A stretch of 64,000 nt of DNA, from the NCBI GenBank assembly GCA_903826405.1, contig CAIKEH010000003.1:19770-83769 (forward strand). Direction: 5' to 3'. Source of the DNA: an uncultured bacterium (GTDB lineage Bacteria; Bacteroidota; Bacteroidia; Chitinophagales; Chitinophagaceae). Numbering within the stretch: position 1 is the stretch's first letter; every line of letters starts with the position of its first letter. Of the stretch, positions 26,701-34,145 are shown in pieces. Made by a program: the position numbers and the translations under genes. Below the pieces are notes generated by a model. It did not search any database. It worked only from the letters and a program-made list of their open reading frames with translations, and was not told the DNA's origin.

Positions 26701-26770
26701 TAATATCATCTTGTCCATGACCAATGGGACAAAGGAGAATCATAAAGGGACGGTTACCGTTATCCGTTGA
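23735..26770 (+). CDS. M43 (pappalysin-like) pseudoprotease with type IX secretion domain
   Basis: 1011 residues. Order: signal peptide (to about 22), propeptide, M43 metalloprotease domain (about 95-345), PKD-like repeats (from about 365 to 545), CARDB-like segments, and a gliding-motility/T9SS type B C-terminal domain (IPNAFTPNGDGLND to the end). The zinc motif reads H244-Q-M-G-H-YLSLLH: the catalytic Glu of HExxHxxGxxH is Gln (codon CAG at 24467-24469). The Met-turn NFMDY and cysteines are kept. Zinc may still bind but peptide cleavage should be lost. The tandem paralogue at 27176 has Glu. A binding or decoy role is possible; this is inference. Confidence 0.88.
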   Translation: MNMKTGTIILLVTALWCQVSFAQKPPDLKISGFCGGSGSWGRSITDRINSFPLQTKHAAIQSMKKNVDQVPPLISARKNGSMISPILSSEMNTLNASITIPVVVHILNDDPSKITDKYVMDGIDELNKAFAHAAPYNTDPRGVNTGISFALARTAPDGNLTNGIDRIRTYYGSLDMDMDTSVIAGLGEWDPTNYCNIWLVQEIKGEVMPSYFSCGKWERLPFTGFAAPGAGVVVSRLTGPLVAHQMGHYLSLLHTYAAMDCANTDCSTDGDMVCDTPPERSRNPSPCNNPDNSCITDSLSGPFKKDVPDMITNFMDYEGPCQSAFTQGQADRMISFLNVFQGGSLQSSTRGMASCPGSVNARFNWDSNPYPIPGDHVTFNNTSVGSVQFEWSVNGLVMSTDRDFTFPIPATGNFQVKLIAYDTATNCKSSYLGNLLVDCGVVSRFSPDKRIVASSLMYVDEVTFSNTSHGGSAFTWYISDSTGNNLQAVSTDRDLKWNFRSPGSYKVKLEASNGTCPSTSESMSIAVMDPRPDPQIGFVQSNCYQNDSIRLIFSISNSGYDSLPKGSEISFYDRFPVTADAIRMGPSFVLPASIPGHCSGSFTHIVKSIRPGQDTVIFVFDEKGQVPELYETNNTFLNKDFSFKLKVSPSDTLVYVNSDLPLKVSSSPNETMRSVLWSPMDGLNCPTCPEPILKVPDSVHLKALAFTPWGCSDSIISVINVFPKDFTIDALTIYCYEQDSLFISTKVCLGNGYTKLKKDILLEYSDDLPSSPNGHLIGTAKIEHGTDFSDGCAIVSTVLPTPASGTIYAMVNRDLAEYEDVKTNNASFKDFQPFQLILDPDTYEVHAGDRLSILVKDIGDSSLSTLWSPWDGLQCKDCLSNVIMSNSDRQYTIIGTTRYHCLDTVYLNLRSSGISHFRIPNAFTPNGDGLNDFFYVIASKDVVSVDRFEIYGNWGDKVFDKINGRPNDYSSGWDGTFKGKWVPTGTYVYNIILSMTNGTKENHKGTVTVIR

Positions 26771-27175
26771 TTTCCGGGTCTCTTATACGGCAGGAAGTCA
26801 CACCCTTATTCAAATGCAATTAATTGTAATTCAATACTTAGGTAGTCGTTTTTCGGGGCCGATCTTCCTAAAAGGGTGATCCTGTAAGTCCTTGCATCCG
26901 CATTCAGATTCCTTGAGGGTGTTAACCGTGCAGATTCTATCCTTGCTTTCTTTTTCAGTTGTTCAAAATCCGGTCCTCTTTTGTAATAATCGCCCGTATT
27001 TCATACCCACATTAGGGGAAATCAGACGGTCAATCGTTACTTTTACCATTCATCCTCAGGGAATACAGGATCTGTACTAATTCTGATCCCGTATCTGCGC
27101 TGCTGGTCGTCCTACCTCTTATTAAGAACAATTTTGGCTTGGTGCGCTGATCCCTGAACAGGTCGGCTTTGAGAC
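26771..27175. other. Gene-free spacer between the M43 paralogues
   Basis: 405 bp. The short frame at 26892-27080 shows no protein-like pattern. No hairpin terminator follows the first gene clearly, and an ATTTTGG stretch at 27131-27137 is the nearest thing to a -7 box for the second gene. Confidence 0.45.
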
Positions 27176-30100
27176 ATGAACACGATCAGGGTCATAGTTT
27201 TCATTCTTTTTTTAGCAGGAAGTCCCTGCTTTTCACAATTGCATTCATCTTATGGTGCTGGCTCATTGGGTTGCGGAAATGATGGTCTGCTGAAAATGCT
27301 CAGGAAAGATAAAGTCTTCTTTGAGTCTGAACGGAGGATGAATGAACGTATTCGGACTTTTTACCAAACTCAGTCCAAAAAAGGTCCAGACCTTATCTCT
27401 AAAAAGAATGGCTCGATCCATAAAGAAGAATTGCGAGGACAGTCAAACGGCTTGAGTGGTTCAGTCATCATACCCATCGTGGTACACATCATCAACGAGG
27501 ATCCTTCAACGGTGACTGACCAGCAAATTATTGATGGGATCAATGAACTGAACCAGGCATTTGCCCATTCGTCTCCATACACCGCGGACCCTCAAGGCGT
27601 GAATACGGGGATCAGTTTTTGTCTGGCAAAAACCGCGCCTGACGGCTCCTTGACCACGGGTATTGATCGAATCCGTACCTATTATGGATCATTCGATGTG
27701 GATATGGAAGCGGACAGGCTTTCGAAATTGAGTGAATGGGATCCTGGTAGTTATTGCAACATCTGGTTGGTCCAGAATATCAGGGGAGAGATCGAACCGA
27801 GCGTTTTCAAATGTGGGAAATGGGAACGATTGGGTTATGGAGGATATGCTTCGGCGGGAATGGGTGTTGTTCTAAGCAGCATGGCAGGTTCTTTATTGGC
27901 ACATGAGATGGGGCATTATCTTTCTCTCCTGCACACCTTCGCAGCAATGGACTGTGCCAATAATGACTGTAGTATGGATGGCGACATGGTTTGTGATACC
28001 CCACCCGACAAGAGTCGTGATCCATCACCCTGCAACAGCCCTGAAAATTCATGTAATACGGACACTGTTTCGGGACCATTTTCAAGAGATGTTCCGGACA
28101 TGATCTCCAATTTCATGGACTATGGCAGCCCATGTCCAAGTGTTTTCACCAAGGGGCAGGCAGATCGGATGAATGCATTCCTCACACTCTTCAATGGCGG
28201 AAGTCTTTTGACCAGCACAAAGTGCACACCACCATGCAATGATCCTGTATCAGCCAGTTTCGATTGGTTCTCGAGTCCCTATCCCGTGCCGGGAGATGTT
28301 GTCTCCTTCAACAATACATCAACTGGAGCATCTGAATATGAATGGTCCGTCAATGGGGTGGTTGTGTCCGTTAGCCGGGATTTCAGCTTGCCCATACCAT
28401 CGATCGGTACTTATGTGGTGAAGCTCACCACGTATAATGCATCCAGAAGTTGCAAGTCGGGTTATACCGGAAATGTAATTTCGGATTGTGGTGTGGTGGC
28501 TAGATTCTCTCCGGACAAGAGGTTTGTCTCCACCTCGGCTGCTTTAGGAGATACGGTCAATTTCACCAATTATTCCCATAACGGAAATGCTTTCACCTGG
28601 TTTGTTTCCGACAGTAGTGGTAAGGATCTGAAGCCGGTTTCCAACGAAAGGGATCTGCATAAGGTTTTCGACCGACCCGGAATTTATGTCATCAAGTTAG
28701 AGGCAACCGATGGATCATGTACATCATCCACGGAGCCATTGACCATCACCGTGGAAGATGCCCGACCGGATCTGGCCATCATTTTTCTACAGACCAATTG
28801 TTACCAGGATGATAGCATCCGGGTGAGTTTCACCTTGCAGAACACGGGATATGACAGCATACCACAAGGGACGGAGATCGGTTTTTACGACAGGTATCCC
28901 GTTACGCCCACTGCCGTGAACATGGATCCTGTTTTCGTCATCCCCACTACCCTCCTTGGACACTGCTCGGAAAGTTACATCCATACCGTGGAAGCCATTC
29001 GGCATGGTCAGGATTCGCTCACGGCAGTTATTGATCCGAATTCCCTTTTGGATGAGAAAAAGGAAGATAATAATGAATTTCTGGATAGATTATTCAAATT
29101 CAAAGTAGCTATCGATCCGGGTGATACTACAGTTTATGTTCATACTGACCTTACTCTGACGCTGAGAAACCCGTCAAATGAAACTTTAAAGTCTATCCTC
29201 TGGGAGCCGACGAACAACCTGAGTTGTTCAACTTGTACAACACCGGTTTTGAATGTTCCGGACTCCATACTCATGAATGCCGTGGCCATCAATTCCTGGG
29301 GATGTTCCGACACCGCAAAGGCGATGATCAACGTATTTCCCAAGGATTTCACTGTTGATGGGATGATCCTTTACTGTTATCGGGATGATAGCCTGCTGGT
29401 CTACCCGAAAATATGCCTGGGCAATGGTTACAACAGTTTGAAAAAAAATATTCGGCTGGATATCTATGATGCTGATCCCGCACTTCCTGCAGCTCAACTG
29501 TTGGGTAGCTTGCTCGTGGACAAGAACTCGGATTTCCATTCGGGATGTGCTGAATTCATCAAAGTGATACCCATGCCATTTACAAAGGAGGTTCATGTTC
29601 TGGTGAATCCCGATCGATCAGAATACGAGGATGATATCATCAATAACGGAGCTTTCCAGATATATGAGCCGTTTCACCTTGTTTTGTCACCCGACACATA
29701 TGATGTTCGTGCCGGGGACAGACTGTCCATCACGATATCTGAAGTGGGTGATAGCAGCCTGAAAACCCTTTGGACCCCTTGGGATGGTCTGAGTTGTACG
29801 GATTGCCTGTCGAATGTGATCCGATCCAATTCCGACCGCAAGTATATGATCATTGGTTCGACCAGATATCAATGTCTGGATACCGTATACCTCAACATCA
29901 GGTCCATCAGCATAGCCCATTTTGCGATCCCCAACGCTTTTACACCCAACGGCGATGGATTGAACGATTATTTCTATGTGATGGCAAGCCCGGATATCGC
30001 CCGTATCGACAAGTTCGAGATATTTGACCGGTGGGGGAAGAAGATATTTGAACGGAAAGATGGCCGAGCGAATGATTTCACTTCAGGTTGGGATGGAAGC

Positions 30101-30208
30101 TACATGGGAAAGAAGGTCAGTCCGGGAACTTATGCCTATGCTATCACGGTTACCCTTTCCAGCGGTAAAAAAGAAACCTACAAAGGCACCGTGACCGTTA
30201 TTTTATAA
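27176..30208 (+). CDS. M43 (pappalysin-like) secreted metalloprotease with type IX secretion domain
   Basis: 1010 residues, with the same domain order as its upstream neighbour: signal peptide (to about 22), propeptide, M43 domain, PKD-like repeats, CARDB-like segments, T9SS type B domain (IPNAFTPNGDGLNDYFYV, then FEIFDRWGKKIFER, GWDGSYMGKKVSPGTY). The zinc motif is complete: H243-E-M-G-H-YLSLLH, with Met-turn NFMDY. It should be exported across the outer membrane and either released or tethered, cleaving proteins outside the cell. The two genes align over nearly their full length, so they arose by tandem duplication. A plus-strand terminator follows. Confidence 0.9.
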   Translation: MNTIRVIVFILFLAGSPCFSQLHSSYGAGSLGCGNDGLLKMLRKDKVFFESERRMNERIRTFYQTQSKKGPDLISKKNGSIHKEELRGQSNGLSGSVIIPIVVHIINEDPSTVTDQQIIDGINELNQAFAHSSPYTADPQGVNTGISFCLAKTAPDGSLTTGIDRIRTYYGSFDVDMEADRLSKLSEWDPGSYCNIWLVQNIRGEIEPSVFKCGKWERLGYGGYASAGMGVVLSSMAGSLLAHEMGHYLSLLHTFAAMDCANNDCSMDGDMVCDTPPDKSRDPSPCNSPENSCNTDTVSGPFSRDVPDMISNFMDYGSPCPSVFTKGQADRMNAFLTLFNGGSLLTSTKCTPPCNDPVSASFDWFSSPYPVPGDVVSFNNTSTGASEYEWSVNGVVVSVSRDFSLPIPSIGTYVVKLTTYNASRSCKSGYTGNVISDCGVVARFSPDKRFVSTSAALGDTVNFTNYSHNGNAFTWFVSDSSGKDLKPVSNERDLHKVFDRPGIYVIKLEATDGSCTSSTEPLTITVEDARPDLAIIFLQTNCYQDDSIRVSFTLQNTGYDSIPQGTEIGFYDRYPVTPTAVNMDPVFVIPTTLLGHCSESYIHTVEAIRHGQDSLTAVIDPNSLLDEKKEDNNEFLDRLFKFKVAIDPGDTTVYVHTDLTLTLRNPSNETLKSILWEPTNNLSCSTCTTPVLNVPDSILMNAVAINSWGCSDTAKAMINVFPKDFTVDGMILYCYRDDSLLVYPKICLGNGYNSLKKNIRLDIYDADPALPAAQLLGSLLVDKNSDFHSGCAEFIKVIPMPFTKEVHVLVNPDRSEYEDDIINNGAFQIYEPFHLVLSPDTYDVRAGDRLSITISEVGDSSLKTLWTPWDGLSCTDCLSNVIRSNSDRKYMIIGSTRYQCLDTVYLNIRSISIAHFAIPNAFTPNGDGLNDYFYVMASPDIARIDKFEIFDRWGKKIFERKDGRANDFTSGWDGSYMGKKVSPGTYAYAITVTLSSGKKETYKGTVTVIL

Positions 30209-30220
30209 GCAAGAATGAAA

Positions 30221-30257
30221 GGGATTCCGGGATGGATCATATCCGGATCCTCTTTTT
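30221..30257 (+). terminator. Terminator of the second M43 gene
   Basis: GGATTCCGGGAT pairs with ATCCGGATCC with two one-base bulges, then TCTTTTT. Confidence 0.65.
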
Positions 30258-30270
30258 GGCCAGATCTGCC

Positions 30271-30318
30271 AAAAAAATTGGGATGGTCCAGGTTCTGAAA
30301 CACCCGGGTCATCCCAAT
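30271..30318 (-). terminator. Terminator of the small exported protein gene
   Basis: Arms ATTGGGATG (30277-30285) and CATCCCAAT (30310-30318) pair perfectly. On the minus strand seven T (30271-30277 complement) follow, as expected for a terminator of the gene ending at 30381. Confidence 0.7.
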
Positions 30319-30380
30319 GTTGAACTGAAAGAAATCTTTTGTTTTACTAAGGCCTTTTGGGCCAAGTGATCCACTTTTAA

Positions 30381-30680
30381 CTATTTGGAGACTTTGTCAA
30401 TATCAATGGCATCTCCGTTTATTGATCCGGTGATGGTCACCTTTTGTCCGATATATTTTGAAACCTTTTTGGGCTTACTGATGGCGTATACTTTGTCTCC
30501 TACAACAAAAACAGGGGCATGGCCTTCTTTGACACACTTTTTGGCGCATTCCGAATGCCCGTCATTATTGCCGCTTGCGCCGCAATGTGCATCACTGATA
30601 TATCCGGTCCAAGTGCCTTTATCGGCGGCATAAGTTGCTACAGAAAAAAACAGGACGGCTAGTAGAAATAACTTTTTCAT
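30381..30680 (-). CDS. Small exported protein, DUF5818-like
   Basis: 99 residues with a signal peptide (MKKLFLLAVLFFSVATYA). The mature part WTGYISDAHCGASG, then HSECAKKCVKEGHAPVFVVGDKVYAI and a small OB-like end (KYIGQKVTITGSINGDAIDID) resembles the DUF5818 type. Four cysteines, two in a CAKKC pair, could form disulfides or bind metal. The start at 30680 gives the signal peptide; the frame opens earlier at 30713. It faces the second M43 gene tail to tail with a terminator for each. Function unknown. Confidence 0.75.
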   Translation of the reverse strand: MKKLFLLAVLFFSVATYAADKGTWTGYISDAHCGASGNNDGHSECAKKCVKEGHAPVFVVGDKVYAISKPKKVSKYIGQKVTITGSINGDAIDIDKVSK

Positions 30681-30921
30681 GTTTGTATTTTTTGGAGTGA
30701 ATAATAACTTCAATCTAACCTTATTTTTTGGAAAACTGATTTCCTCTCATATAAATGTCATTACGGATAAAATTACCCCTCGCATTTCTTTGGGCAATGG
30801 GCTCAAATCAGGATTTCGAGATGCCATTGACTGTTGTGATCAACAGCATTTTATGATCGGAACTCCTGGAAAAATCGTTTAAAGGATTTTCATATGACCA
30901 TTACTGCCCCATTGGAAGCAT

Positions 30922-31614
30922 TTATTGGAATTTCCGATTCACTTCTATCATCAATACTCTCCAGGAAACTGTATCGATATTTTTGAAAACATGCTCACTG
31001 CCCCTGAAGACACCACTTGTTCCGGCAATCAATTGGCCATCCATTTTGGTACCGTCTTTTTCGATTATTTCTGTTTTACCCCCTTCCAGGACATACGAAA
31101 TATAATCAGGGTGCCGGTGAAGTTTGGAGGTCTGACCAGCTTTGTAAGTTGCCATGATCACCCGGATGTTGTTGGATTCAGCCAAAACCTGATAGATCGA
31201 AGGCTCAACAAGGGATGCATCTTTGGAACCATCATAAGCCATTTCGATTTCATTAGGTCGAAGAATGTGAAAAAGAACCCCTTTCACTGTTGTGGTTCCT
31301 ATGTTTTTTGAAATGGCCTTGCCAACGGGTCTGATGTATGCCTGACCTTTTTTGAATTCGGAAATACTTTTACTGCCATCTTCCATCGTATACTCTACTG
31401 TGCCCGGTTCCGTGACGTATAAGACATTTTCAGGAAAGTCATGCATGGGAACGATGTCACCCGATTTGCAGTTCACCTCAAAGCAGCGTAGTCCTAAAGT
31501 ATCAGATTTCAATTTGAAAACATCCGATGGAAGCTGAGCTGATGCCTGATTCTTTTGTTGACAGCCTACGAGAATGGTAAAGAAGACAAACAGGAATGTG
31601 ATATTATTTTTCAT
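30922..31614 (-). CDS. Cupin-fold lipoprotein
   Basis: 230 residues. The lipobox ILVGC puts the lipid-anchored Cys at about residue 18. Two cupin-like barrels follow: the first (about 45-115) has GDIVPMHDFPENVLYV, the second (about 145-225) has KAGQTSKLHRHPDYISYVLEGG and GQLIAGTSGVFRGSEHVFKN, whose His residues could hold a metal. Such bicupins can be isomerases, dioxygenases or binding proteins; nothing here decides between them. It is a single-gene unit with 241 bp of gene-free sequence downstream. Confidence 0.75.
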   Translation of the reverse strand: MKNNITFLFVFFTILVGCQQKNQASAQLPSDVFKLKSDTLGLRCFEVNCKSGDIVPMHDFPENVLYVTEPGTVEYTMEDGSKSISEFKKGQAYIRPVGKAISKNIGTTTVKGVLFHILRPNEIEMAYDGSKDASLVEPSIYQVLAESNNIRVIMATYKAGQTSKLHRHPDYISYVLEGGKTEIIEKDGTKMDGQLIAGTSGVFRGSEHVFKNIDTVSWRVLMIEVNRKFQ

Positions 31615-31756
31615 TTCTACTGCTTTTAAATGGAATATTCAAATGGTGATGATGTACGAGACGTCATAGTTGTTAAGTATTTTCAAAGACCCCACAATCT
31701 ACTCTTTTTGTATTCTGGTATTTAAAATTTTCTAATTTATTGATTCAAAAAAATTT

Positions 31757-32287
31757 ATGATAAATATTAATCTGATGAAATCCCCATCCAGATCCCGGTC
31801 AATGCTTCTTGCCAGCTGGACATTTCTGATTTTCATATCAGCATTTTTCGAAGAGCTACCTCTTGTTGATTGGGAGACTGTGGCCCGAATACGTGAAGAA
31901 GGACTCCAGCGTTCTAAAGTAAAGGAATTTGAATCCTACATCGTTGATGCGCTCGGAGCTCGGTTGACGATGTCGCGTGACAGGATAAGAGCTCAATTCT
32001 GGGCTTTAGATGAAATGAAAGACATGGGGCTTAGCCATATTGCTAGCGAACAGTATACGGACTGCGGGGTCACTTGAGACAATGAGTTTGTATCTGCACC
32101 CAAGATCGAGCCGGACTATACATCTCTTGCAGCTTGTCCTGTTGCCCATACGGCCAGTACTGATGGAACGGTACAAGCGGATGCCATGATTGTGCAACTT
32201 CAGACAAAGGATGAGCTTGAGGCATTTCGAGGCAAGTTAGCCGGTAAGGCATTGCTCAATTCGAAACCCGTTAAAATTGATATCTAA
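31757..32287 (+). pseudogene. M28-type peptidase remnant, nonsense-broken and truncated
   Basis: The N-terminal piece of an M28-family exported peptidase: hydrophobic leader, then VDWETVARIREEGLQRS, VDALGARLTMSRDRI and MKDMGLSHIASEQY, the usual pre-catalytic region. An in-frame TGA at 32075-32077 sits where relatives have Trp. The same frame continues with DNEFVSAPKIEPDYTSLAAC and DELEAFRGKLAGKALL, again matching the family, to a TAA at 32285-32287. Everything beyond, including the zinc-binding catalytic domain, is gone. It is therefore a decayed gene and not a real 106-residue protein. Confidence 0.75.
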
Positions 32288-32487
32288 ACGCTTACGGATG
32301 GTATACATCGTTACACCAATGAGTAACTCAAATCACTTGAGCATATCTCCATTTCTCCGTTCGTCAAAAGGCCGAGAGTAGGCGATAGGACAAAAGACTA
32401 AAAAGTACTTTATGGAATTAATAATCCATACAGAAAATGAACATTCCTCAAGTTTAGCTGTTATAAACTTCAAATAAACTTAATTTT

Positions 32488-33006
32488 ATGAAAAGCATTT
32501 TGTCCAGTTTGTCGATTTTGGCCTTACTGTTGTTGGCCAATGTACACGTTTCTGCACAGCAGAAGGACGTGGTTGACGTTGCCATTGGCTCTTCGGCTCA
32601 CTCCACCTTGGTGGCAGCTGTTAAAGCTGCAGATTTGGTAGCTACTTTAAAAGGGAAGGGGCCATTCACTGTATTTGCTCCTACGAACGATGCCTTCGCA
32701 AAACTGCCGGCTGGTACCGTGGAAACTCTGCTGAAGCCAGAGAATAAAGCAAAGTTGGCAAGCATTCTCACTTATCATGTTGTTTCCGGGAAGATGAGCG
32801 CAAACGATGTCGTTGCAGCCGTCAAAAAAGGCAACGGCAAGGCGATTCTCAAAACGGTAAATGGGAGTAAAATCACCGTGACTTTAGATGGGAGTAAGGT
32901 TAAAATCACTGATGCCAAAGGTGGTTCAGCTTATGTGACGACTGCTGACCTTAATGCCAGCAATGGCGTGGTTCATGTTGTTGACGCCGTATTGCTGCCT
33001 AAGTAA
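32488..33006 (+). CDS. Secreted fasciclin (FAS1) domain protein
   Basis: 172 residues: signal peptide (to VSAQ, residue 24) and a single FAS1 domain. Family blocks are HSTLVAAVKAADLVATLKGKG, FTVFAPTNDAFAKLP, ILTYHVVSGKMSA and SNGVVHVVDAVLLP. FAS1 proteins mediate adhesion or bind surface ligands; single-domain secreted forms are common in Bacteroidota and often stress-related. The ATG lies in an A/T-rich segment without a consensus promoter. It stands alone between the M28 remnant and the integrase stump. Confidence 0.92.
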   Translation: MKSILSSLSILALLLLANVHVSAQQKDVVDVAIGSSAHSTLVAAVKAADLVATLKGKGPFTVFAPTNDAFAKLPAGTVETLLKPENKAKLASILTYHVVSGKMSANDVVAAVKKGNGKAILKTVNGSKITVTLDGSKVKITDAKGGSAYVTTADLNASNGVVHVVDAVLLPK

Positions 33007-33096
33007 CAAATTGATTTTTCTTTGAATTCTTTCGGTGAAGATCTTGAATTTAAAGCCATGAAATTGCTGTATTGACCCCTTAATCACGGATAGTAT

Positions 33097-33528
33097 TTAT
33101 TCGCATTTTATCCAAAATTTAAGGGGTCGATACAGATTTCTGCTCCCCCACCCCCCCCCACATTTCCTCATGGTGTTCCTGAGGTAGAAATAGACAATGT
33201 GCACATCACAGCTCTTGTCCTTGTATTTCTTGACCCAATCTTTGAAATGTTGAATAGCTGTGATGGGTTGTACGATTACCGTCTTAGGTTCCACTTCGCA
33301 CTGCTTCTTCTCAGAAGGAAGCCTGTACCGACTTAATGTGTTGTCGATATTGCCTGAAAGGATATCCAACTCAATCTGGCTGGCAACAATCTTGGCTTTC
33401 AACAACCCCTCCTTCTCATAAGCACATAGACATAGAGAATAACGCTGTAGGTTAATTCTCCAACGAAGCCTAACACGTTCCTTGTAATTGCACATGCTTA
33501 CAGTATCTCTGGTATTCTTGTGACCCAT
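33097..33528 (-). pseudogene. Tyrosine recombinase (integrase) N-terminal stump
   Basis: 143 codons that match only the arm-type DNA-binding start of a phage-type integrase (NYKERVRLRWRINLQRYSL, then LLKAKIVASQIELDILSGN and LSRYR). The central SAM-like region is only begun (AIQHFKDWVKKYKD) and dissolves into a low-quality tail after a C5-A-C9 run at 33145-33159. The catalytic domain with its Arg-His-Arg-Tyr residues is absent. It lies on the same strand as tRNA-Pro, 333 bp past the tRNA 3' end, as expected for an element that used that tRNA as its attachment site. Confidence 0.7.
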
Positions 33529-33662
33529 TTGTGACCCAAACTTTGATAGTTAGTGATCATTTGGAAGGCTTACACCACCTTCTGGGAGAAATGTTCTTGA
33601 ACAGGTTACCCTGCCTACCGTACCTCACATATTATTGAAAGGCAGTGCTGAAAAAGAGAAGA

Positions 33663-33680
33663 GCACCTGAAATCAGGTGC
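33663..33680 (-). terminator. Hairpin after the tRNA 3'-end repeat
   Basis: CACCTG and CAGGTG arms (GCACCTGAAATCAGGTGC region) form a perfect short hairpin. On the minus strand TCTTCTCTTTTTC follows. It sits beyond the outer repeat copy as a tRNA terminator would. Confidence 0.55.
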
Positions 33681-33684
33681 ACTT

Positions 33685-33706
33685 TGTTCGTCGGGGAGAC
33701 AAGATT
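33685..33706. repeat. Outer copy of the 22-bp tRNA-Pro 3'-end repeat
   Basis: Identical to 33855-33876 over 22 bases (TGTTCGTCGGGGAGAC followed by AAGATT). It contains the last 16 bases of tRNA-Pro plus six bases beyond it. Likely an attachment-site copy or the stub of a lost second tRNA gene. Confidence 0.7.
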
Positions 33707-33823
33707 TGCTCCGCACATCTTTCAGGGGGCGGCCTGAACATCAGGCCAAGCCGCCTTTGACGTCTTTCATATTACCATCCCTTCCCGTCCAAGCAAGCTT
33801 GTCCGGTCAGGTCCGGGAACAAG

Positions 33824-33848
33824 AAAGCCTTCGCGATGCGAAGGCTTT
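33824..33848 (-). terminator. tRNA-Pro terminator
   Basis: AAAGCCTTCGC and GCGAAGGCTTT pair perfectly (11 bp) with a three-base loop, 12 bases past the tRNA 3' end. The minus-strand continuation CTTGTTCCC is only weakly T-rich. Confidence 0.6.
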
Positions 33849-33854
33849 GCCTGA

Positions 33855-33876
33855 TGTTCGTCGGGGAGACAAGATT
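33855..33876. repeat. Inner copy of the 22-bp repeat, overlapping tRNA-Pro
   Basis: Second copy of the repeat at 33685-33706, covering the tRNA 3' end. The copies are 170 bp apart in direct orientation. Confidence 0.7.
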
Positions 33877-33934
33877 CGAACTTGCGACCCCTTGCACCCC
33901 ATACAAGTGCGCTACCGGGCTGCGCCACTCCCCG
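33861..33934 (-). tRNA. tRNA-Pro (anticodon GGG)
   Basis: 74 bases on the minus strand. Acceptor CGGGGAG pairs with CTCCCCG, with A as discriminator. The D arm is GCGC/GCGC with AGCCCGGTA in the loop. The anticodon stem CTTGT/GCAAG holds loop ATGGGGT, so the anticodon is GGG, reading CCC and CCT. The T arm is GCAAG-TTCGAAT-CTTGT. CCA is not encoded. A frame reading [13 protein letters not shown] across it is only a tRNA shadow. Confidence 0.95.
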
Positions 33935-34122
33935 AACTGTGAACTTTTCCCGAATGCTCATTGTACTCGATTATCACCTGGGGTCGGGATAAAAGCGGGT
34001 GCGAATGTAAGCCTTTTCAGCCGGAATTCAGAAAAGTATGGATCAGAGCCATAGCCAGCCTGGAACTTCTGTAATCCAATCCTTTTTTACATTTCTATCG
34101 GGAAATGAATGGTTTAAAGAAT

Positions 34123-34130
34123 TATCTTCG
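34123..34130 (+). promoter_or_regulatory. Possible -7 box of the dihydroorotase-like gene
   Basis: TATCTTCG, one base off TAnnTTTG, lies 15 bases before the ATG at 34146. This supports the short start over the open frame from 34038. Confidence 0.4.
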
Positions 34131-34145
34131 CATAACCCCTTTTGC

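Noticed and set aside
26892..27080. Short plus-strand frame between the M43 genes
   Set aside because: No signal peptide, family pattern or conserved context; it looks like spacer sequence.
30679..30882. 67-codon plus-strand frame upstream of the DUF5818-like gene
   Set aside because: It overlaps the promoter side of that gene and has random composition.
32075..32077. TGA in the M28 remnant as a recoded codon (selenocysteine or readthrough)
   Set aside because: Relatives have Trp there, no recoding hairpin is evident, and the gene lacks its catalytic domain.
33767..33961. A minus-strand frame reading [17 protein letters not shown]
   Set aside because: It is the translated shadow of tRNA-Pro, a common false gene in databases.
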